A stretch of DNA of 55,803 nucleotides from Haloactinopolyspora alba (GTDB lineage Bacteria; Actinomycetota; Actinomycetes; Jiangellales; Jiangellaceae), in NCBI RefSeq assembly GCF_003014555.1, contig NZ_PYGE01000029.1:1-55803 (forward strand), written 5' to 3'. Shown here piece after piece: positions 42,820 through 51,604 of the stretch; positions within the stretch are counted from its first letter, which is position 1; the number at the start of each line of letters is the position of its first letter. Under the pieces are notes generated by a model. That model saw nothing but the letters and a program-made list of their open reading frames with translations. It searched no databases and had not been told where the DNA came from. The translations under genes were made by a program, and so were the position numbers.

Positions 42820-45405
42820 TCAGATGACCAACGTCACGGCCGGCGCCTCAAGGTCGTCGTCGGACTCGATGCCGATCTCGCCGATCCGGCCGGCGGCCTG
42901 CACGTCGGCGACGACCTGCCGGATCGCGTCGAGGTCGGCCGACGGGCCGCGGACGGACGCCCGCTCGACCTCGCTGCGCATCGACAGCTGTGCCTCGGAC
43001 TTGGCGCGACGCACCGAGCCGATCAACGCCGACGCGGTCGCGAACGCACCGGGGTCGGGTTCGACGCCCGCCTCCAGCGTCAGCTCGCCGGGTTCCGGCC
43101 ATGCCGCCAGATGCACCGAGCCGTCCTGCCACCACGACCAGACTTCCTCGGTCGCGAACGGCAGGAACGGCGCGAACAGCCGCAACTGCACCGTCAGCGC
43201 CAGGCGCAGCGCCACCCGCGCTGAACCGGCGCCCTCGTCGTCGGCCGCACCCGTGTCCGGCCCGTACGCGCGGGACTTCACCAGCTCGACGTAGTCGTCG
43301 CAGAAGTCCCAGAAGAACCGCTCGGCCGCCTCCAGGGCACGCGTGTAGTCGTAGCCCTCGAGCGCGTCGGTGGCCGTACGCACCATGTCGGCCAGTGACG
43401 CCAGCATCGCGCGGTCCAGCGGCCGGCCAACCCGTGCGGACGCGCCCGGCTCCCCCAGCCCCAGCACGAACGTGCTGACGTTGAGGATCTTCGTCGCCAG
43501 CCGTCGGCCGACCTTCATCTGCCCGACGTCGAACGCGGTGTCCGCGCCCGGCCGGCCACTGGCCGCCCAGTACCGCACCGCGTCCGAGCCGTACTGACGC
43601 AACAACTCGACCGGGGTGACGACGTTGCCCTTGGACTTCGACATCTTCTTGCGATCCGGGTCGAGGATCCAGCCCGAGATCGCGGTGTGCCGCCACGGCA
43701 GCACGCCGTCCTCCAGGTGGGCACGCACCACCGTGGAGAACAGCCAGGTGCGGATGATCTCGTGCGCCTGCGGACGCAGGTCCATCGGGAACACCCGCGA
43801 CCACAGGTCCGGGTCGTCGTCCCAGCCGCCCGCGATCTGCGGCGTCAACGACGACGTCGCCCACGTGTCCATGACGTCCGGGTCGCCCACGAAGCCGCCG
43901 GGCCTGCCGCGTTGCGCGGCGTCGTAGCCCGGCGGCGTGTCGGAGCTCGGGTCGACGGGCAGCATCGCCTCGTCGGGCACGATCGGCGCGTCGTAGCGCG
44001 GCTCGCTGTTGGTGTCCAGGGGGTACCACACCGGGATGGGCACGCCGAAGAAGCGCTGCCGGCTGACCAGCCAGTCGCCGTTGAGCCCGCCGACCCAGTT
44101 CTCGTAACGCACCCGCATGGAATCGGGGTGCCAGCTCAGCTCGCGCCCGCGATCGATCAGTGCGGCGCGCAGATCTGCGTCACGCCCGCCGTTGCGCAGG
44201 TACCACTGGCGCGTGGTGACGATCTCGAGCGGCCTGTCGCCCTTCTCGTAGAACTTGACCGGATGGGTGATGGGCCGCGGCCCGCTCAGCAACGCTCCCG
44301 CGTCGCCCAGCAGCTCGACCACGCGCTCACGCGCGGTGTGCACGGTGGCTCCCGCCAGCGCCTCGAACGCGGTACGCCCGGTCTGCGAGGTCACCCACGG
44401 CGGCACGTCCCAGACGATGCGCCCGTCGCGGCCCACGACCGGACGGGTCGGCAGCGCCAGCTCACGCCACCAGGTGACGTCCGTGGTGTCGCCGAACGTG
44501 CAGATCATGGCCGCACCGGAGCCCTTCTCCGGGTCAGCCAGGCGGTGCGCGACCACCGGCACGTCCACCCCGAACACCGGTGTCCGCAGCTCGTCGCCGA
44601 CCAATGCGCGGTAACGCTCGTCGTCCGGGTGCACGACGACGGCCACACACGCCGGCAGCAGCTCCGGGCGGGTGGTAGCGATGGTCACCGGCTCACCGCC
44701 GCCGGGGCGGGCGAAGGTCAGCTCGTGCATCGCTCCGGGGCGCTCACGGTCCTCGAGCTCGGCCTGAGCCACGGCCGTGCGGAAGGTGACGTCCCACAGC
44801 GTCGGCGCCTCGGACACGTAGGCCTCGCCCCGGGCGAGGTTGCGCAGGAAAGCGCGCTGCGACGTCCGCCGCGCCCGAGCGTCGATGGTCTGGTACGTGT
44901 GCGACCAGTCCACCGAGAGCCCGAGCAGCCGCCACAACTCCTCGAACGCCTTCTCGTCCTCGACTGTCAACCGTTCGCACAGCTCGATGAAGTTGCCCCG
45001 AGACACGGGCAACTGCTCCTTGCCGGGCTTCTCCGGCGGCACGAACGCCGGGTCGTACGGCAACGAGGGGTCACACCGCACACCGAAGTGGTTCTGCACG
45101 CGCCGCTCGGTCGGCAGCCCGTTGTCGTCCCAGCCCATCGGGTAGAACACGGCCTTGCCGCGCATCCGCTGGAACCGCGCCAGCACGTCGGTGTGGGTGT
45201 ACGAGAACACGTGCCCCACGTGCAGCGACCCGCTGACGGTCGGCGGCGGGGTGTCGATCGAGTAGATCTCGGCCCGCGGGCGCGTGCGATCGAACCGGTA
45301 CACGTCACCGTCGGCCCAACGCCGCACCCATACGTCCTCGAGCCCGTCCACGGTGGGTTTGGCGGGCACGGCCGGACGCTGGTCGAAGGTGTCGTGGTCG
45401 CTCAC
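42820..45405 (-). CDS. valS: Valine--tRNA ligase, archaeal-like form
   Basis: Class I synthetase that charges tRNA-Val, 861 residues. HIGH motif: PPTVSGSLHVGHVFSY; KMSKS motif: KKMSKSKGNVV. The CP1 editing domain is inserted at about 200-400 (TIATTRPELLPACVAVVVHPDD). MGWDDNGLPTERRVQNHFGVRC is typical of the archaeal/rickettsial branch used by many actinobacteria. The C-terminus ends soon after the anticodon-binding domain without the long Arg/Lys coiled coil of E. coli ValS. GTG 45405 has TACACT 6 nt upstream. That leaves no room for a T-box leader. Confidence 0.95.
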   Translation of the reverse strand: MSDHDTFDQRPAVPAKPTVDGLEDVWVRRWADGDVYRFDRTRPRAEIYSIDTPPPTVSGSLHVGHVFSYTHTDVLARFQRMRGKAVFYPMGWDDNGLPTERRVQNHFGVRCDPSLPYDPAFVPPEKPGKEQLPVSRGNFIELCERLTVEDEKAFEELWRLLGLSVDWSHTYQTIDARARRTSQRAFLRNLARGEAYVSEAPTLWDVTFRTAVAQAELEDRERPGAMHELTFARPGGGEPVTIATTRPELLPACVAVVVHPDDERYRALVGDELRTPVFGVDVPVVAHRLADPEKGSGAAMICTFGDTTDVTWWRELALPTRPVVGRDGRIVWDVPPWVTSQTGRTAFEALAGATVHTARERVVELLGDAGALLSGPRPITHPVKFYEKGDRPLEIVTTRQWYLRNGGRDADLRAALIDRGRELSWHPDSMRVRYENWVGGLNGDWLVSRQRFFGVPIPVWYPLDTNSEPRYDAPIVPDEAMLPVDPSSDTPPGYDAAQRGRPGGFVGDPDVMDTWATSSLTPQIAGGWDDDPDLWSRVFPMDLRPQAHEIIRTWLFSTVVRAHLEDGVLPWRHTAISGWILDPDRKKMSKSKGNVVTPVELLRQYGSDAVRYWAASGRPGADTAFDVGQMKVGRRLATKILNVSTFVLGLGEPGASARVGRPLDRAMLASLADMVRTATDALEGYDYTRALEAAERFFWDFCDDYVELVKSRAYGPDTGAADDEGAGSARVALRLALTVQLRLFAPFLPFATEEVWSWWQDGSVHLAAWPEPGELTLEAGVEPDPGAFATASALIGSVRRAKSEAQLSMRSEVERASVRGPSADLDAIRQVVADVQAAGRIGEIGIESDDDLEAPAVTLVI

Positions 45406-45411
45406 GCGCAG

Positions 45412-45417
45412 AGTGTA
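45412..45417 (-). promoter_or_regulatory. -10 box of leaderless valS
   Basis: TACACT on the minus strand lies 6 nt before GTG 45405. It is the same hexamer and spacing as at pknB. Confidence 0.6.
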
Positions 45418-45632
45418 ACGAGGTGCTCGTTCCGGTGAGTAAAGGCGGACAGAGCAGACCGGAGTCAGCGGCCGAACACGATGAGACGCGCCGGGGCGTC
45501 GGCTGGTTCCGCTCCATGATCACCTCGTGTAGCATCCGTTCCGCTTCGACCCCTTTCGGCGCCATCGGCGCCATCCGCACGCACACCCGGGGCCGACAGC
45601 GGCATGGATTCTGCTGACTTCTTGGAGACATC

Positions 45633-47069
45633 TTGACCACCATTCAGCGCGGCCGCGCGCGGGTGACGGGCGCCTTACTGGCCGCTCTGGTCGCCGGAGC
45701 CGGCGCTCTCGGCACCGCATCCGCGGCGAACGCGGCGGAGGAGATCCCCGCCGAGTCGCTCATCACCCAGACCGCCCCCGCGGACATCGAGCCGCGCATC
45801 GTCGGCGGCGAGCCCGCCGACCAGGGCGAATACCCGTTCATCAGCTACCTGACCATCGAGCAGCAGGACGGGACGTACTCCTGCGGAGGTTCGCTGTACG
45901 CACCCGACATGGTCCTGACAGCGGCACACTGCGTTCAGGGCACCGGGCCGAACACCAGCATCACCGCGCACTTCGGCTCGGTCGAGCTGGGCAGCCCGGA
46001 GATGACCACGTACCAGTCGGAGCACGTCTACTCGGGCAACGTCTCGGGCATCCCGACCGACTGGGCACTGGTCAAGCTGCAGAGCGAGGTGGAGGGCATC
46101 GATCCGCTGCCGATCGCCACGACCACCGAGTACGACCAGGGTGAGTTCACCATCATCGGATGGGGCGACACCGAGGAGGGCGCCGGCGAGGGCAGCGAGG
46201 TGCTGCGCGAGGCCACCGTCCCGTTCGTCAGTGACGAGGACTGCACCGCCGCGTACGGCGACGGTGTCGTGCCCGAGCAGGAGATCTGCGCGGGATTCCT
46301 CGAGGAGGGCGGGGTCGACTCCTGCCAGGGTGACTCCGGTGGCCCGATGTTCCGTGAGGACGAGAACGGCCAGTACGTCCAGGTCGGCATCGTCAGCCAC
46401 GGCCAGGGCTGCGCCCGGCCCGGCTTCCCGGGTATCTACACCCAGGTGAGCGCGTTCGCCGGGGACATCATGGCCGTCGCGAACGGCGAGAACACGCCGG
46501 CGCAGGTCGAGGACGTCGCCGTGGAGACCACGATCGACACGCCGGTGGAGATCTCGCTCACCGCCGACGACGCCGACGGCGACGACATCCGGTTCAAGGT
46601 GGGCCAGCCCGAGACGGGCCAGTTGACCAGCGACGACGAGACGCTGAGCACGCTCACGTACACGCCGGAGCCCGGGTTCGAGGGCGAGGTCAGCTTCCCG
46701 TACGCGGCCAACGACGGCCTCACCGACTCCACGACGGCCACCGTCACGGTGACGGTCAGCGGTCAGGCGCAGCCGACCGAGGAGCCGACACCGACGCCGA
46801 CCGAGGAGCCCACGGAGGAGCCCACGCCAACGCCGACCGAGGACCCCACCTCCGAGCCGACCGAGGACCCCACCCCCACGGCGGAGCCGACGGCCGAGCC
46901 CACCGCTGAGCCGACCGAGGAGCCCACGGCCGAGCCCACGGAGGACCCCGAGGGCAACCTGCCCGACACCGGCGCGGGGGCCGGCACCGGCCTCGCGCTC
47001 GCGGCGCTGCTGGCCATCGGTGGCACCGCTCTGGCCGTCGTGGGACGGCGACGCACCACCAACGCGTAA
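45633..47069 (+). CDS. Trypsin-like serine protease anchored by LPxTG
   Basis: A 478-residue surface protease. Signal peptide at about 1-34, then RIVGGEPADQGEYPF, where cleavage would activate the enzyme. The S1 triad is TAAHC (His near 97), DWALVK (Asp near 143) and GDSGGP (Ser near 233). DSCQGDSGGP has the Asp for cutting after Arg/Lys. A cadherin/Ig-like domain (about 290-375) and a repetitive Pro/Thr/Glu wall-spanning region follow. LPDTG (near 442), a hydrophobic helix and GRRRTTNA form a sortase signal. The start is a TTG with GGAG 5 nt upstream; it gives a complete signal peptide. A strong hairpin follows the gene. Confidence 0.93.
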   Translation: MTTIQRGRARVTGALLAALVAGAGALGTASAANAAEEIPAESLITQTAPADIEPRIVGGEPADQGEYPFISYLTIEQQDGTYSCGGSLYAPDMVLTAAHCVQGTGPNTSITAHFGSVELGSPEMTTYQSEHVYSGNVSGIPTDWALVKLQSEVEGIDPLPIATTTEYDQGEFTIIGWGDTEEGAGEGSEVLREATVPFVSDEDCTAAYGDGVVPEQEICAGFLEEGGVDSCQGDSGGPMFREDENGQYVQVGIVSHGQGCARPGFPGIYTQVSAFAGDIMAVANGENTPAQVEDVAVETTIDTPVEISLTADDADGDDIRFKVGQPETGQLTSDDETLSTLTYTPEPGFEGEVSFPYAANDGLTDSTTATVTVTVSGQAQPTEEPTPTPTEEPTEEPTPTPTEDPTSEPTEDPTPTAEPTAEPTAEPTEEPTAEPTEDPEGNLPDTGAGAGTGLALAALLAIGGTALAVVGRRRTTNA

Positions 47070-47106
47070 CCGTCGATCCCGGTCATCTCCGGGAACGAAC
47101 TGATCA

Positions 47107-47142
47107 TGCCGCCGGCGCCGCACACACGCGGCGCCGGCGGCA
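47107..47142 (+). terminator. Hairpin after the trypsin gene
   Basis: TGCCGCCGGCGCCGC pairs perfectly with its complement over 15 bp around the loop ACACAC, 38 nt beyond the stop. No U-tract follows, common for GC-rich actinobacterial terminators. Confidence 0.7.
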
Positions 47143-47198
47143 ACGTCACTGCCTGCGGCAGCGATGAGACAGCGCCTCGCCACATCACCCGCGACGTG

Positions 47199-47204
47199 TA
47201 GTGT
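47199..47204 (+). promoter_or_regulatory. -10 box before asnO
   Basis: TAGTGT lies 8 nt before ATG 47213, so the transcript would have at most a base or two of leader. Confidence 0.5.
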
Positions 47205-47212
47205 CGAACCGT

Positions 47213-49024
47213 ATGTGCGGTCTATCCGGCGAGTACACCTTCGGCAACCGCCCCGCCGACCTCGCAGCGGTCGGTCAGATGTGCGCGGCGATGATCCCGC
47301 GCGGGCCCGACGACTCCGGCGCATACGCACACGGCCCGCTGGCGTTCGGGCACCAGCGGCTGTCCATCATCGACCTCTCGCCGCACGGGCACCAGCCGAT
47401 GGTCGACGCCGAGCTCGGCCTCGCCCTCGTGTTCAACGGCTGCATCTACAACTACAAGGAGCTGCGCGAACAGCTCGCCGGGTACGGCTACCGGTTCTTC
47501 TCCACCTCCGACACCGAGGTCATCGCCAAGGCCTACCACCACTGGGGTGAGAGCTTCGTCGACCACCTGTCCGGCATGTTCGCGGTGGCCGTTCACGAGC
47601 GCGACAGCGGCCGGCTGGTGCTCGCCCGCGACCGGCTCGGCATCAAGCCGCTGTACCTCGACGAGACCCGTGACCGGCTGCGCTTCGCGAGCACCCTGCC
47701 GGCGCTCGTGCGAGCCGGCCGCACCGACGGCTCGCTCGACACCACGATCGACCCGGTGGCGTTGCACCACTACCTGTCCTGGCACGCGGTCGTGCCGGCG
47801 CCGTACACCATCCTGCGCGGCGTGCGGAAGCTGCCGCCGGCGACCATCCGGGTCATCGAACCCGACGGACGCAGCCGCGAGCGCGTCTACTGGGACCCGG
47901 CGTTCGTGCGCGACCCGGACAAGGCCGGCTGGAGCGAGCGTGACTGGCAGGACGCCACATTGGAATCACTCCGCGTCGCTGTCAGGAGAAGGCTCGTCGC
48001 GGACGTCCCCGTCGGCGTTCTCCTGTCCGGCGGGCTCGACTCCAGCCTCGTCGTCGGCCTGCTCGCCGAAGAGGGCCAGCACGGCCTGAACACGTTCAGC
48101 ATCGGCTTCGAGACCGTCGGCGGTGAGGAGGGCGACGAGTTCAAGTACTCCGACGTCGTCGCCCGCGAGTTCGGCACCGAGCACCACCAGGTCCGCGTCG
48201 GCCAGGACCTCATGCTGCCGGCGTTGGAGGACACCATCGGCGCCATGAGCGAACCGATGGTCAGTCACGACGCCGTCGGGTTCTTCCTGCTCAGCAATGA
48301 GGTCAGCAAGCACGTCAAGGTCGTGCAGTCCGGCCAGGGCGCCGACGAGGTCTTCGCCGGCTACCACTGGTACCCGCCACTGCAGGGTGCGGCGCGCGGC
48401 GACGCCGTCGACACCTACGCCGCGGCGTTCTTCGACCGCGACCACGACGGCATGGTCCAGGTCGTCTCGCCCGAGTACCTCACCGGCACCGCGGTCAGCC
48501 ACGAGTTCGTCTCGTCGCACATGAAGCGTCCCGGCGCCGAGACCGCGGTCGACGCCGCCCTGCGGCTGGACACCCAGATCATGCTCACCGACGACCCGGT
48601 CAAGCGTGTGGACAACATGACCATGGCCTGGGGTCTCGAGGCACGGGTCCCGTTCCTCGACCACGACCTCGTCGAGCTCGCCGCGCAGTGCCCGCCGGAG
48701 CTGAAACTCGCCCAGGAGGGCAAGGGCGTGCTGAAGGAGGCCGGCCGGCGGGTCGTCCCGAACGAGGTCATCGACCGCCCGAAGGGCTACTTCCCGGTGC
48801 CGGCCCTGAAGTACCTGCGCGGGCGCTACCTCGAGATGGTCACCGACGCGCTGCACTCCACGGCGGCGCGCGAGCGCGGGCTGTTCCGGTCCGAGTACGT
48901 CGACCGACTGCTCGCCGACCCGAACGCGGAGCTCACTCCGCTGCGGGGCAACCGGCTGTGGCAGCTCGGACTGCTCGAGATGTGGCTACAGACCCACCTG
49001 TCCGGGGAGGGCGGCATCCGGTGA
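47213..49024 (+). CDS. asnO: N-acetylglutaminylglutamine amidotransferase
   Basis: An asparagine-synthetase-like amidotransferase, 603 residues, making the C-terminal amide of the osmolyte NAGGN. The N-terminal Ntn glutaminase domain needs Cys at position 2, and MCGLSGEYTF starts exactly there, which decides ATG 47213 over a start 12 bp upstream. PRGPDDSG and LVFNGCIYNY are glutaminase motifs; VLLSGGLDSS (near 271) is the PP-loop for adenylation. The assignment to asnO, not asnB, rests on the next gene being ngg and a trio-type M42 peptidase following. The stop overlaps ngg by 4 bp (GTGA). Confidence 0.93.
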   Translation: MCGLSGEYTFGNRPADLAAVGQMCAAMIPRGPDDSGAYAHGPLAFGHQRLSIIDLSPHGHQPMVDAELGLALVFNGCIYNYKELREQLAGYGYRFFSTSDTEVIAKAYHHWGESFVDHLSGMFAVAVHERDSGRLVLARDRLGIKPLYLDETRDRLRFASTLPALVRAGRTDGSLDTTIDPVALHHYLSWHAVVPAPYTILRGVRKLPPATIRVIEPDGRSRERVYWDPAFVRDPDKAGWSERDWQDATLESLRVAVRRRLVADVPVGVLLSGGLDSSLVVGLLAEEGQHGLNTFSIGFETVGGEEGDEFKYSDVVAREFGTEHHQVRVGQDLMLPALEDTIGAMSEPMVSHDAVGFFLLSNEVSKHVKVVQSGQGADEVFAGYHWYPPLQGAARGDAVDTYAAAFFDRDHDGMVQVVSPEYLTGTAVSHEFVSSHMKRPGAETAVDAALRLDTQIMLTDDPVKRVDNMTMAWGLEARVPFLDHDLVELAAQCPPELKLAQEGKGVLKEAGRRVVPNEVIDRPKGYFPVPALKYLRGRYLEMVTDALHSTAARERGLFRSEYVDRLLADPNAELTPLRGNRLWQLGLLEMWLQTHLSGEGGIR

Positions 49025-50868
49025 CCGAGGGCGAACGTCACGACGGGCACGGCGACGACGACGGCGTCCGATCCCAGTCACGTCGCCTCTCCGACCAGCG
49101 ACGCAAGGTCCAGCCGGAACAGCGCCAGTCGCTGTGGACCCGGCCGTGGGAGGAGACCCCGGAGCACCTGGTCCGCGACATGCGTCGCGACGTCGTCGTC
49201 GACTGCGGTTGGGGACGGCTGGTGTTCGCGCAGACCTTCGACGAGCCGACCGACATCATCAGCCTGCTCGGCGCCGAGGAGGAGGGCCGGCGGGACATCG
49301 CGATGTACGTCGCCGACTCGCACGTGCTGATCTCGCAGGCACCGGACGAGCTGTTCATCGACCCGTCGCTGACCTACCGGCTCGAGCTGCACCGGTACCG
49401 GCCGCGGCGCAACCTGGTCCCCGGCGTGTTCGTCCGGGCGATGAACGAGCTGGCCGACGCCGACGAGATCAACCGCATCTACACCGCGCAGGGCATGGTC
49501 ACCGCCGACCCCGAGCTGATGTGGTCCAACCAGCGCACGCGCACGTTCACGTATCTGGTGGCCCAGGACGAGCACACCGGGCAGATCATCGGCACGGTCA
49601 CCGGCATCGACCACGTCTTCGCCTTCGACGACCCGGACAACGGCGCCAGTCTCTGGAGTCTCGCCGTCGACCCGCAGTCGACGGTGCCCGGTGTCGGCGA
49701 GGCGCTGGTGCGGGTGCTCGCCGAGCGCTACATCGGCCGCACCCGCAACCACCTGGACCTGTCGGTGATCCACGACAACGACCCGGCGATCCGGCTGTAC
49801 AAGAAGCTCGGCTTCCGGCGGGTGCCGGTGTTCTCCGTCAAGCGCAAGAATCCGATCAACGAGCCGTTGTTCGCCGCCGAGCCGGAGGCGGAGTTCTCCG
49901 AGCTCAACCCGTACGCACGCATCATCGCCGACGAGGCGCGCCGCCGCGGGATCGCGGTCGAGACCACCGATGTCGAGAGCGACGAGATGCGCCTGACCCA
50001 CGGCGGGCGGCGCATCGTCACCCGCGAGTCCCTGTCCGAGCTCACCACGGCCGTGGCGATGAGCCGCTGCGACGACAAGCTCGCCACGCGCCGGATCTTC
50101 GAACGGGCCGGGCTGAGCGTGGCCCGCGGCCGGCTGGCCGGCGACACCGACGCCGACCGGGCGTTCCTGGCCGAGGTGGGCGAGGTCGTCGTCAAACCGG
50201 CCCGGGGTGAGCAGGGCCGCGGCATCACGGTCGGGGTCACCGAGCCGGACGCGCTGGCCCGCGCCGTGGAGCACGCGCACACGTTCTGCCCGCAGGTGCT
50301 GCTCGAGGAGTGCGTCAGCGGCGAGGACCTGCGGATCATCGTCATCGGTCACGAGGTGATCGCGGCCGCGGTGCGGCGCCCGGCGATGGTCTACGGAACC
50401 GGCCGGCACACCGTCGCACAGCTCATCGAGACACACAGCCGGCGCCGTTCGGCCGCCACCGGCGGCGAGTCGCGGATCCCGCTCGACGACACCACCGAGG
50501 AGACGGTCCGCCTGTCCGGTTACACCCTCGACAGCGTGCTCGCGGAGGGCGAGGCGCTGCGGGTGCGGCGCACGGCCAACCTGCACACCGGCGGGACGAT
50601 CCACGACGTGACCGCCATCCTGCATCCGAGTCTGGCCGAGGCCGCGACATCCGCCAGCGAGGCCATCGACATCCCGGTCACCGGGCTCGACATGATCGTC
50701 ACCGCGCCCGACCAGCCGCACTACGTCCTCGTCGAGGCGAACGAACGTCCCGGGCTGGCCAACCACGAGCCGCAGCCGACCGCCGCGGCGTTCATCGACC
50801 TGCTGTTCCCGGCGACCCGCGCGACACCGCGAGCCTGGACACCCGCTCCCCCGAGCTCGTCCGCCTGA
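49021..50868 (+). CDS. ngg: N-acetylglutaminylglutamine synthetase (GNAT plus ATP-grasp)
   Basis: A fused 615-residue enzyme that acetylates glutamine and ligates a second glutamine to give N-acetylglutaminylglutamine. The GNAT acetyltransferase domain is at about 135-285 (SLAVDPQSTVPGVGEALVRV, HDNDPAIRLYKKLGF). The ATP-grasp ligase covers about 315-600 (VVVKPARGEQGRGITVGV, EECVSGEDLRIIVI, LVEANERPGLANHEPQP). The N-terminal 50 residues are charged. The GTG overlaps the asnO stop. This gene pair is the known osmotic-stress NAGGN pathway. It ends 5 bp before a converging reductase gene. Confidence 0.93.
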   Translation: MTEGERHDGHGDDDGVRSQSRRLSDQRRKVQPEQRQSLWTRPWEETPEHLVRDMRRDVVVDCGWGRLVFAQTFDEPTDIISLLGAEEEGRRDIAMYVADSHVLISQAPDELFIDPSLTYRLELHRYRPRRNLVPGVFVRAMNELADADEINRIYTAQGMVTADPELMWSNQRTRTFTYLVAQDEHTGQIIGTVTGIDHVFAFDDPDNGASLWSLAVDPQSTVPGVGEALVRVLAERYIGRTRNHLDLSVIHDNDPAIRLYKKLGFRRVPVFSVKRKNPINEPLFAAEPEAEFSELNPYARIIADEARRRGIAVETTDVESDEMRLTHGGRRIVTRESLSELTTAVAMSRCDDKLATRRIFERAGLSVARGRLAGDTDADRAFLAEVGEVVVKPARGEQGRGITVGVTEPDALARAVEHAHTFCPQVLLEECVSGEDLRIIVIGHEVIAAAVRRPAMVYGTGRHTVAQLIETHSRRRSAATGGESRIPLDDTTEETVRLSGYTLDSVLAEGEALRVRRTANLHTGGTIHDVTAILHPSLAEAATSASEAIDIPVTGLDMIVTAPDQPHYVLVEANERPGLANHEPQPTAAAFIDLLFPATRATPRAWTPAPPSSSA

Positions 50869-50873
50869 CCACG

Positions 50874-51452
50874 TCACGACCGGGTGTAGGTCAGGAACAC
50901 GACGCCGCTGTCGAACGTCCTGCTGCGTTCCAGCCGGAACCGCATGGCGTCGAACCCGCCGGCGAACAACGGCACCCCCGACCCGGTGACGACCGGATTC
51001 ACCTTGACGATCAGCTCGTCGATCTCCGTCCGCAGGCTCCACGCAAGCCTGCCGCCCCCGCACAGCCAGATCCCGTCGCCGTCCTCGCGCTTCAGCCGCC
51101 GGACGGTCTCGACGGCGTCGTCACGCACCAGCTCGACCGTCGGGTCCGGGCTCTCGGCCATGCTGGTGGAGAACAGGTAGTGCCGCAGGTGCGGATACGC
51201 GTTGGTGATGCCCGCCTGCAGCCCGATCTCGTAGCTGTGCCGGCCCTCGAGCAACGTGTCGAACCTGACGTTGTCGGGAGCGATGCCGAGCGCCGTACGG
51301 ACATGGCCCGGGATGATCTCCGGGTACTCCGCGGAGATCGCCGCCATGTGGTCCCCCTCGACGCCGAACAGGCTGTCGGTCGGGTCCGTCCCGCTGGACT
51401 CCGCGATGAACCCGTCGATCGTCGCCGCCACGAAGTACGTGAGTGTGCGCAT
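50874..51452 (-). CDS. Dihydrofolate reductase-like (RibD C-terminal) protein
   Basis: A 192-residue NADPH-binding reductase fold protein of the RibD_C family. MRTLTYFVAATIDGFIAE opens the first strand, WLCGGGRLAWSL is the cofactor-binding glycine loop, and VNPVVTGSGVPLFAGG is the conserved C-terminal block. Its substrate is not known; these proteins are rarely true folate enzymes. GGGAGG lies upstream of the ATG. It is transcribed against the NAGGN genes and splits ngg from the M42 peptidase gene, so it probably entered this locus later. Confidence 0.88.
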   Translation of the reverse strand: MRTLTYFVAATIDGFIAESSGTDPTDSLFGVEGDHMAAISAEYPEIIPGHVRTALGIAPDNVRFDTLLEGRHSYEIGLQAGITNAYPHLRHYLFSTSMAESPDPTVELVRDDAVETVRRLKREDGDGIWLCGGGRLAWSLRTEIDELIVKVNPVVTGSGVPLFAGGFDAMRFRLERSRTFDSGVVFLTYTRS

Positions 51453-51604
51453 GCCGTCGCCTCCCGCTGCCGCCGCTACCATCCGACCCACTATGCACGT
51501 GCCTGACCACCGGCGACGGCAGGGGTGGCGGATGACCGCGGGACAGGGCGGACGGCGGGTCGGGCACGTGTCACTCACACCGGTTGCCGTGCGAAGCTTG
51601 GCGT

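Noticed and set aside
45406-45632. T-box riboswitch before valS
   Set aside because: The promoter box is 6 nt from the start, so there is no leader. No T-box consensus is present.
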